Below, piece by piece: positions 57,100 through 64,000 of a stretch of 64,000 nt of DNA. Position 1 is the first letter of the stretch. Every line of letters starts with the position of its first letter. The notes under the pieces are model-generated. The model did no database searches, was not told where the DNA came from, and saw nothing but the letters and a program-made list of their open reading frames with translations. A program made the position numbers and the translations under genes. Source of the DNA: Lepus europaeus (lineage: Eukaryota; Chordata; Mammalia; Lagomorpha; Leporidae); assembly GCF_033115175.1 (NCBI RefSeq), contig NW_026909534.1:767701-831700 (forward strand). Reading direction: 5' to 3'.

Positions 57100-58080
57100 G
57101 ACATGCTCTTATATTTATGACATTAAATATTCCTTAACACAACAGTTAACAATAACTGAATTCAACATTATAGAATACATGATGTTGTGCACAGAAAAAT
57201 CTAAACACTCCACCAAAAAATGGTTCAAGATGAAAAACCAATTCAGTAAAGTTACAGGTTACAAAATCAACATACAAAAACAGTAGCTTTTTTATATTCT
57301 AATAACCAATTTGCCAAAAATGAAATCTAAAAATTAATCCCATATGCAATAGGGACAAAAATAAAACATTTAGGAATAAATGTAACCAATTAAGTGAAAG
57401 ATATCTACAATGAAAATTCTAAAACGTTGAAGAAATAAATCATCAAGGACTCTCAAAATGGAAAAATATAACTTGCTGTTCTTCCAATCCATGAGCAAGT
57501 TATATTTTCCATTTTGAGAGTCCTTGATGATTTATTTCTTCAACGTTTTAAAAAAATATGTATATTACTTAAAGCAACCTACAAAATCAATGAAATTCCA
57601 ATCAAACACCAATGACATTTTTTTTACAGAAAGAGAAAATGATTCTAAATTCCCTAAGAAATCACAAAATATCAAGAGTAGCCAAAATAACCCTGAGAAA
57701 ATTAAACATTAACTTGGAGGCATCAGAATACCTTACTTCAAAGCTTACTACAAAGCTATAGTAATCAAAGCATCATGATAGTGGAAATTAATTAATTAGA
57801 TAATTAATCCAAACAGGTTGAGCCAGTTGATTTTTCATGAAAGTGAGCAGACTATACACTGGAAAAAAGTATAATCTATTCAGTAAGTGCTGCTGGAAAA
57901 ATTGGATGCATATATGTAGAATTGATTATTACACTACTACAAAAAATGAAATCCTGTTATTAGTATCAGGATCATTGCAACTGGAGGACTTCATGCTCGG
58001 TGAAATTATCCTGACACAGAAAGACAAATATTAGATGTTCTATTTTATACATGGGAGTTAAATTTTTAAAAAAACATCAG
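57100..58080 (+). mobile_element. Old L1 fragments around a hairpin
   Basis: ACAGGTTACAAAATCAACAT, TAGGAATAAATGTAACCAAT, ATCATCAAGGACTC, then after the hairpin ATGAAATTCCAATCAAACAC, AGTGCTGCTGGAAAAATTGG and GACACAGAAAGACAAATATT. The reading frame is lost and internal parts are deleted. Confidence 0.8.
57421..57549. repeat. Near-perfect 57-base inverted repeat with a 16-base loop
   Basis: Left arm 57421-57477 begins AAAACGTTGAAGAAATAAAT and ends AACTTGCT. Right arm 57494-57549 is its reverse complement with a single one-base length difference in an A-run. The loop is GTTCTTCCAATCCATG. Left arm and flank are L1 in plus orientation, the right arm is the same L1 stretch inverted. Confidence 0.97.
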
Positions 58081-58184
58081 ACAACAACAACAGAAGAAAA
58101 ACAGAAAAGAAACTAATGCCTGTGTGTATCAGTATTGTGGCAAATATAGTTTTATTAAACTTTCTTTTATATCTTTATCAAACA

Positions 58185-59945
58185 AATTCTTTATTTTAAA
58201 CTTTTATTTAGTAAATATAAATTTCCAAAGTACAGTTTATGGATTACAATGGCTTTCCTCCCCATAACTTCCCTCCCACCCACAACCCTCCCCTCTCCCA
58301 CTCCCTCTCCCATTCCATTCACATCAAGATTCATTTTCAATTATCTTTATATACAGAAGATCGATTCAGTATATACTAAGTAAAGATTTCATCAGTTTGC
58401 ACCCACACAGAAACACAAAGTGTAAAATACTGTTTCAGTACTAGTTATAGCATTAATTCACATTGAACAACATATTAAGGACAGAGATCCCACATGAGAC
58501 AAAAGTACACAGTGACTCCTGTTGTTGGCTTAATAATTTGACATTCTCATTTACGGTGTCAGTAATCTCCCTAGGCTCTAGTCATGAGTTGCCAAGGCTA
58601 TGGAAGCCATTTGAGTTCGCTGACTTTGATCTTATTTAGACAAGGTCATAGTCAAAGTGAAAGTTCTCGCCTCCTTTCAGAGAAAGTTACCTCCTTCTTT
58701 GATGACCTGTTCTTTCCACTGGAATCTCACTCACAGAGATCTTTCATTTAGGTCCTCTTTTTTTTTTTTTTTTTTGCCAGAGTGTCTTGGCTTTCCATGC
58801 CTAAAATGCTCTCATAGGCTCTTGAGCCAGATCTGAATGCCTTAAGGGCAGATTCTGAGGCCAGAGTGCTGTTTAGGACATCTGCCATTCTATGAGTCTG
58901 CTGTGTATCCCACTTCTCATGTTGGATCATTCTCTCCTTTTTTTATTCTATCAGTTACTACTAGTGACACTAGTCATGTTTATGTGATCTCTTTGGCTCT
59001 TAGACTTATCAGTATGATCAATTGTGAACTGAAATTGATCAGTTGGACTAGTGAGATGTCATTGGTACATGCAACCTTGATGGGATTGTATTGGAATCCC
59101 CTGGCACGTTTCTAATTCTACCATTTGGGGCAAGTCCGATTGAGCATGTCCCAAATTGTACATCTCCTCCCTTTCTTATATTTAACAGGGATCACTTTTC
59201 AGTTAAATTTAAACACCTAAGAATAATTGTGTGTTAATTACAGAATTCAACCAATAGTATTAACTAGAACAAAAAAAATACTAAAAGGGATAAAGTATTA
59301 AATTGTACATCAACAGTCAGGGCAAGGGATGATCAAGTCACCGTTTCTCATAGTGTCCTTTTCACTTCAACAGGTTTCCTTTTTTTGTGGTTGGTTAGTT
59401 GTCACCGATCAGGGAGAACATATGATATTTGTCCCTTTGGGACTGGCTTAATTCACTCAGCATGATGTTTTTCAGATTCCTCCATTTTGTTGCAAATGAC
59501 TGGATTTCATTGTTTTTCCTGCTGTATAGTATTCTATAGAGTACATGTCCCATAATTTCTTTATCCAGTCTATTGTTGATGGGCATTTGGGTTGATTCCA
59601 GGTCTTAGCTATTGTGAATTGAGCTGCAATAAACATTAAGGTGCAGATGGATTTTTTGTTTGCCAAATTAATTTCCTTTGGGTAAATTCCAAGGAGTGGA
59701 ATGGCTGGGTTGTATGGTAGGGTTATATTCAGGTTTCTGAGGAATCTCCAGACTGACTTCCATAGTGGCTTTACCAGTTTGCATTCCCACCAACAGTGGG
59801 TTAGTGTCCCTTTTTCCCCACATCCTCTCCAGCATCTGTTGTTGGTAGATTTCTGTATGTGAGCCATTCTAACCAGGGTGAGGTGAAACCTCATTGTGGT
59901 TTTGATTTGTATTTCCCTGATTGCTACCATTTTTCTTAATTAAAA
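58185..59945 (-). mobile_element. Rabbit-type LINE-1, 5'-truncated, minus strand
   Basis: The 3' tail complement TTATTTTAAACTTTTATTTAG is at the left, then the CCCTCCC polypyrimidine complement of the G-rich tract (58257-58315), the 3' UTR, and the ORF2 C-terminus. The minus-strand frame 59472-59930 has 152 uninterrupted codons with the conserved cysteine-rich [19 protein letters not shown] and WNQPKCP motifs. Only one nonsense or frame break separates it from the last codons (to 59395). It is a recent insertion truncated inside ORF2, so it is not autonomous. Confidence 0.95.
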
Positions 59946-59959
59946 AAAACAATCTAAAA

Positions 59960-60960
59960 TAAATATTTTTCACCAACTTAAAACACAGCATAGTAGCTTT
60001 TCTACTGAGCATGACAAGAATGAACAGTTCAGTTATTTACAGGTTATGTTTTTGCTTGTATTAATGAACCATTTACAAAAACCATATTAGTTGTGATATT
60101 AATCATTTAAAACCCCTTAACTTTATACACTTAGTAACACATTGGTATTTTTACTTAAATGTTATCAACATGAGTTTTACATATTATGGGTTAATGTGAC
60201 ATTTCAATACTCATATAAAATTTGTACTGATCAAATCTACATTTATCTTTTGACTTTTTTTATGGTTGGACCTCGAGCTCCTTTATTTCATTTTCTAGTA
60301 ACAGATATAATGGATTACTGTGAACTACAAACATCCAACTGTAGGATTCTAGGGAATTACTCAATAATCTAATGCTACTGGGATAATCATCCATAAAACA
60401 TTTTTTCCACCTAGTTTTAATATTGCAACTGGTTTCAAAAGCAAAACACAGAGAATCAATAAGGGAGAGGGAGAGGGAGAGGGAGAGAGAGAGAGACAGA
60501 GAAAGATACCACCCATTTAGTAGTTTGTTACCCAAATGCCCAAAATACTCAGGGCTGATCTGACCCAGGCTGAAGCTGGGAGATAGTCCTCAATGTGGTA
60601 GCAAGAATACAACTACTTAAGCCATCACTGGCTGCCACTGGTATCCTGAGCATTGTCTTTCCCACTATGCCAAATGTCTACCCTTCAAAAAACTGTCTGA
60701 CATACCCTCATATAGCCCTGGCTTCCAGAGGAGGAGGCCACAGTCCCCTATCCTGACACCATCACTGCATGGTCTCCTACTCCCAAATCGCCACACATGC
60801 CAAGCTCCCACTCAACTCCAGCCACAGCATCTGGTTTAATGGATCCAACTGAAGACACTGGGAACCCTGGTCCACCATGGCTGCCAAACATGCAGTCACT
60901 GGACATAAAGGCCCTCATCTGAGGCAGAAGCAACCTGGATATCCACATGTCCAAAACAAA
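59960..60960. repeat. Diverged duplicate, copy B (partner 19180-20430)
   Basis: Same order of landmarks as copy A, with a (GGGAGA)n expansion at 60460-60497 where copy A has GAGAGAG. The young minus-strand L1 inserted right at its left edge. Confidence 0.6.
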
Positions 60961-60969
60961 CTGGATCAT

Positions 60970-61974
60970 TGCTACACCACATATTAAAATCCACTCAAAA
61001 TGAACTGAAAGTTCACACAGAAGATCTGAACACTTACAACTTATAAAATAGAAAATTCCTTTACATTAGCCTCAAGAGTGGTTGCTTATGTGTTAACAAC
61101 TAAAGCACAGAGAGCAAAAGCAAATAAAGGAAAATGAAACTACAACAAATGAGTAAAGCAGTAAAGCAAAGATCAATGAAATGAAAAAGCAAACCAATGC
61201 ATACAAGAAAATATTAGCAAACATATGTGTGATCAAGGGAGTAATACAAGGAATGCATACACTAAGAAGCAAACAATACAATTTAAAAAGACAAAAGGCT
61301 GAATCAATGCTTTCCAACAAAGACATACAATGTACCCAGTGGGTATGTGAAAAAGTTCTGAACATTGCTAACATCAGCAAAATGCAAATCAAGATAACTA
61401 TGGTTATTATTTCATATCTGTTAAATGGCTACTATTAAAAAGTTAAAAGATAACAAGTATTGGGCACAATGTAGAGAACACAGAACACACAGTATTGGAG
61501 GGAATGTAAATTACACCATCCAATATGAAAAGCCATATGGTAGATCCTCAAATGAAATTAAAAAAGGAACAACCTTTATTAGCCATGAATCCAAAAGAAA
61601 ATCACCATCTCAAAGAACTGTCTGCACCCCCACATTCACTTCAGCATCATTCACAATTCCATGATATGGAAATAACCCAAATATTTGTTGATGGACCCAT
61701 AAGGAAAAATGGGATACACACACAGTGGAATCCTCGCCAAACCTTAAAAAGAAAGGAAATACTACTACTTGTCACAAGATGGATCCTAAAGTATGAAACT
61801 ATAGGACGTTACCATGAGGGAAACAAGACACAGAAATAAGCAATACTACATGATCACACTTACATGTGGACTATACCAAAGTCAAACTAACACAGAGGGC
61901 AGGGTTGTGTATGTGATGAACTGGGAGCATGAAAATGAAGAGATGTTACTCAAAACATATAAATATATGGTTAT
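60970..61974 (+). mobile_element. Very old L1 ORF2/3' part
   Basis: Recognisable L1 order: AAAATGAACTGAAAG, AGAATTCC-like segment, ATCAGCAAAATGCAAATCAA, ATGGAGGGAATGTAAATTA-like, CCATGATATGGAAATAACCC and CACAGTGGAATCC. Frames are fully broken. Confidence 0.65.
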
Positions 61975-62605
61975 GGTGCTGGAGCTGGGGTGTAAAAGCT
62001 TGAGCCTCCACCTGGACTGCCAGCATCCTGTATGGGCACCAGACCGAGTCCCAGCTGCTCTGCTTCCCATTCACCTCCCTGCTTATGTGCCTGGGAAAGC
62101 ATTAGAAGATGACCCCATGACTTGGGCCCCTGTGCCAAAGTGGGAGACCTGGGGCCCAGCCCTGCCACTTGAGGAGTGAAATAATGCATGAGATGAGATA
62201 TCCCTCATCCTCTCTCTCACTCTCTCTGTTTCTTACTCTCTTTCTCTGTTTCCTGCCTTTCTTTGTTTATTTGACAAGTAGAGTTATAGACAGTGAGAGA
62301 AAGCAGAGAAAAAGGTCTTCCTGCTGTTGGTTCACTCCCCAAATGGCCCCTACAGCTGGTGCTGCACTGATCTGAAGCCAGGAGCCAGGTGCTTCCTCCT
62401 TGTCTCCCATGTGGGTGCAGGGGCCCAAGCACTTGGGCCACCCTCTACTGCTCTCCCGGGCCACAGCAGAGAGCTGGACTGGAAGAGGAGCAACCAGGAC
62501 TAGAACCCTGCACCCACATGGGATGCCAGCGTCACAGGCAGAGGATTAAACAAGTGAGCCATGGCGGCGGACCCTGCCTTTCAAATAACTTTCAAAAAAT
62601 CAAAT
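61975..62605 (+). mobile_element. CSINE interrupted in its tail by an inverted CSINE
   Basis: The outer plus-strand copy runs 61975-62261 (TATGGTGCTGGAGCTGGGGT to the CT tract) and resumes at 62573 with CCTGCCTTTCAAATAAC. Part of its core is deleted near GACCTGGGGCCCAGC. Confidence 0.88.
62262..62572 (-). mobile_element. CSINE nested in inverted orientation
   Basis: From TTTGTTTATTTGACAAGTAG to the head complement AGCCATGGCGGCGGA. Direct repeats CCTGCCTTTC (62252-62261 and 62573-62582) lie in the host SINE's tail. Confidence 0.92.
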
Positions 62606-63182
62606 TTACAATTATGAGATAAGGTTTTGAAAATATAATATATACACTGTGTAACCTGTTCACACTACATTCGGTACTTGTAATTTCCTACGTCAGTATT
62701 CTTAAAAACACTATAAAAAGGGTAGGAGTGTAAATAAGAGGGCAGGTATGATAGGAAGAATTACTATGCTGCTAAAGTATTTATGGAATGCATAAAGTAT
62801 GTATACCTTAAATAAAAGCTTTCTGGGAAAATACATAAATAAATAAAATAAGATAAATTTAAAAAGCACTATAAGAGTGATAAATTTGTTAAGTAGCTTC
62901 ATTGTACTAATCCATTCATAGTGTATTTTAAGTACCAGGAGAGTTGAAAGATTCATGTGAAAATGCAATATAAAGATCAGACTCATATCGAAACACACAT
63001 TGCATGCCTTGAATATATACAATTTTTGTTTCTCAATTATGCTGTAATAAGGCTGGAAAAATAAAACATGCAAAAATAGTTCCTATACTTAAAATGCAAA
63101 TAAAAATTAAGGAACTTAGGTTAATATTGTGGGGTTTTGGTAGGCTTCATGGAAAGAAATGATTTTTAAAACATTCATGAGT
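62606..63182. other. AT-rich interval with an L1-like tail
   Basis: ATTACTATGCTGCTAAAGTA..ATGTATACCTTAAATAAAAG at 62761-62818 resembles an L1 3' end. The rest is unassigned. Confidence 0.4.
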
Positions 63183-63503
63183 GGGGCTGGCAGAGTGGCG
63201 TAGCAGGTGAGGCTACCAAATGCAGTGCCGGAATCCCATATGGGCACCGGTTCAAGCCTCAGCTGCTCCACTTATGATCCAGCTCTCTGCTATTGCTTGG
63301 GAAAGCAGTAAAGGATGGCCCAAATCCTTGGGCCCTTGCATCCATGTGGGAGACCTGGAAGAAGCTCCTGGCTCCTGGCTTTGGATCACCACAGTTCTGG
63401 CCATTGCGGCCAACTGGGGAGTGACCCAGCAGATGAAAGATCTCTTTCTTTCTCTGCCTCTCCTTCTCTCTCTGTGTAACTCTTTCAAATAAATAAATCT
63501 TAA
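63183..63503 (+). mobile_element. CSINE with target duplication
   Basis: GGGGCTGGCAGAGTGGCGTA to AAATAAATAAATCTTAAG. Flanks AACATTCATGA and AACCTTCATGA differ at one base. Confidence 0.92.
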
Positions 63504-63899
63504 GAACAACCTTCATGAACTTGACTAAACTAAATTTCAGGCAGTTTATATTTTGAAAATAAAGATTCAGGAATTCTATCAAGAGAATATTTAAGACAAT
63601 ATCCAAGTAACATATTACACTGTCATCTCACCTCCCTCAAACTGAAAACTCAGAAATAGAAAATGAAAGGAAATGTATCTGAAGGAAACCAGGAAGGTGA
63701 AAAATAAAATGAGAATTATGAATTAGTATATGCTATTCTGCCAACAATGGGTGTACATTCCTATGTGCATATAACATAGTTATATATTATAGGCAGGTTG
63801 TGAATTAGCCCCATTAAACTATAGAACTGAAAATGCAGGGCCTGCTTCATCAGGATGTGACCAGTGACACGGCAACTGTAGTACCTAACTTAAAAGAGT
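63504..63899. other. No feature recognised
   Basis: AT-rich spacer between two SINEs. Confidence 0.4.
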
Positions 63900-64000
63900 A
63901 TACTCTCTGCTATCCAAATTGTCTGAGCTTTGCTGATCTGAAGCCAGGAGTCAGGAACTTCTTCCAGATCTCCTACATGGGTGCAGGAGCCCAAGTACTT
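63900..64000 (-). mobile_element. CSINE fragment cut by the window end
   Basis: Minus-strand core (GATCTGAAGCCAGGAGTCAG, CATGGGTGCAGGAGCCCAAG). Its tRNA-like head lies beyond 64000. Confidence 0.8.

Noticed and set aside
1..64000. CRISPR arrays, prophage or bacterial operons
   Set aside because: SINE/LINE content, introns and isochore structure show vertebrate nuclear DNA; no regularly spaced identical repeats were seen.

Overview
The window is mammalian nuclear DNA and almost certainly from a lagomorph, most likely rabbit (Oryctolagus). The main evidence is about thirty copies of the lagomorph C-repeat (CSINE/OcuSINE), a tRNA-derived SINE. Its conserved core reads through CAGCTCTCTGCTRTGGCC and GATGGCCCAAGTGCTTGGGC, it has a pyrimidine-rich 3' region, and it ends in an AAATAAATAAAT tail. 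Young copies keep a Pol III B-box-like GGTTCTAGTCC and long target-site duplications. Several LINE-1 elements share a 3' UTR with a G-rich polypurine tract that fits rabbit L1. There is no bacterial, plasmid or phage content and no CRISPR array. Most long open frames are chance frames or lie inside repeats.

Layout. Bases 1-4200: SINEs and unrecognised sequence. Bases 4200-15600: a GC-rich block (gene-rich type isochore) with a CCAT tetranucleotide run, a CACCTGTGCACAC minisatellite (13240-13580) and a long GGGGCT-type array (14175-14600). A few open, splice-flanked segments occur there but I recognise no gene. At about 15600 composition changes abruptly to AT-rich repeat-dense DNA. Bases 15603-17590: a 5'-truncated L1 carrying a U6 snRNA retrocopy. 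Bases 17600-26870: SINEs, an LTR-like promoter segment on the minus strand, a CT/CA microsatellite and an old minus-strand L1. Bases 27586-30314: exon remnants of a TBC-domain (RabGAP) gene of the USP6NL/TBC1D3 type, plus strand. Bases 32190-34650: an old L1 with SINEs nested in it. Bases 36700-38720: a broken sperm-motility-kinase/MARK-like gene, minus strand. Bases 40700-44700: a dense SINE field with nested and inverted pairs. Bases 45000-54400: a stack of LINE-1 insertions, the innermost of which is a chimeric element (L1 5' region and ORF1, about 2.7 kb of non-L1 DNA with a retroviral-type zinc-knuckle remnant, then an L1 3' end, with no ORF2). Bases 54500-64000: an integrase-like remnant, tandem old SINEs, an L1-derived perfect hairpin, a minus-strand L1, a diverged duplicate of the 19.2-20.4 kb segment, and more SINEs.

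Function. I see no intact protein-coding gene that I can support. The two recognisable host gene families, a TBC RabGAP and a SMOK-like kinase, are both decayed copies of families known for lineage-specific expansion. The dominant biology is retrotransposition: L1 machinery mobilising itself, tRNA-derived SINEs and U6 RNA, with nested target-site duplications that let the order of events be read. All family names rest on recognising motifs by eye; no database search was possible.
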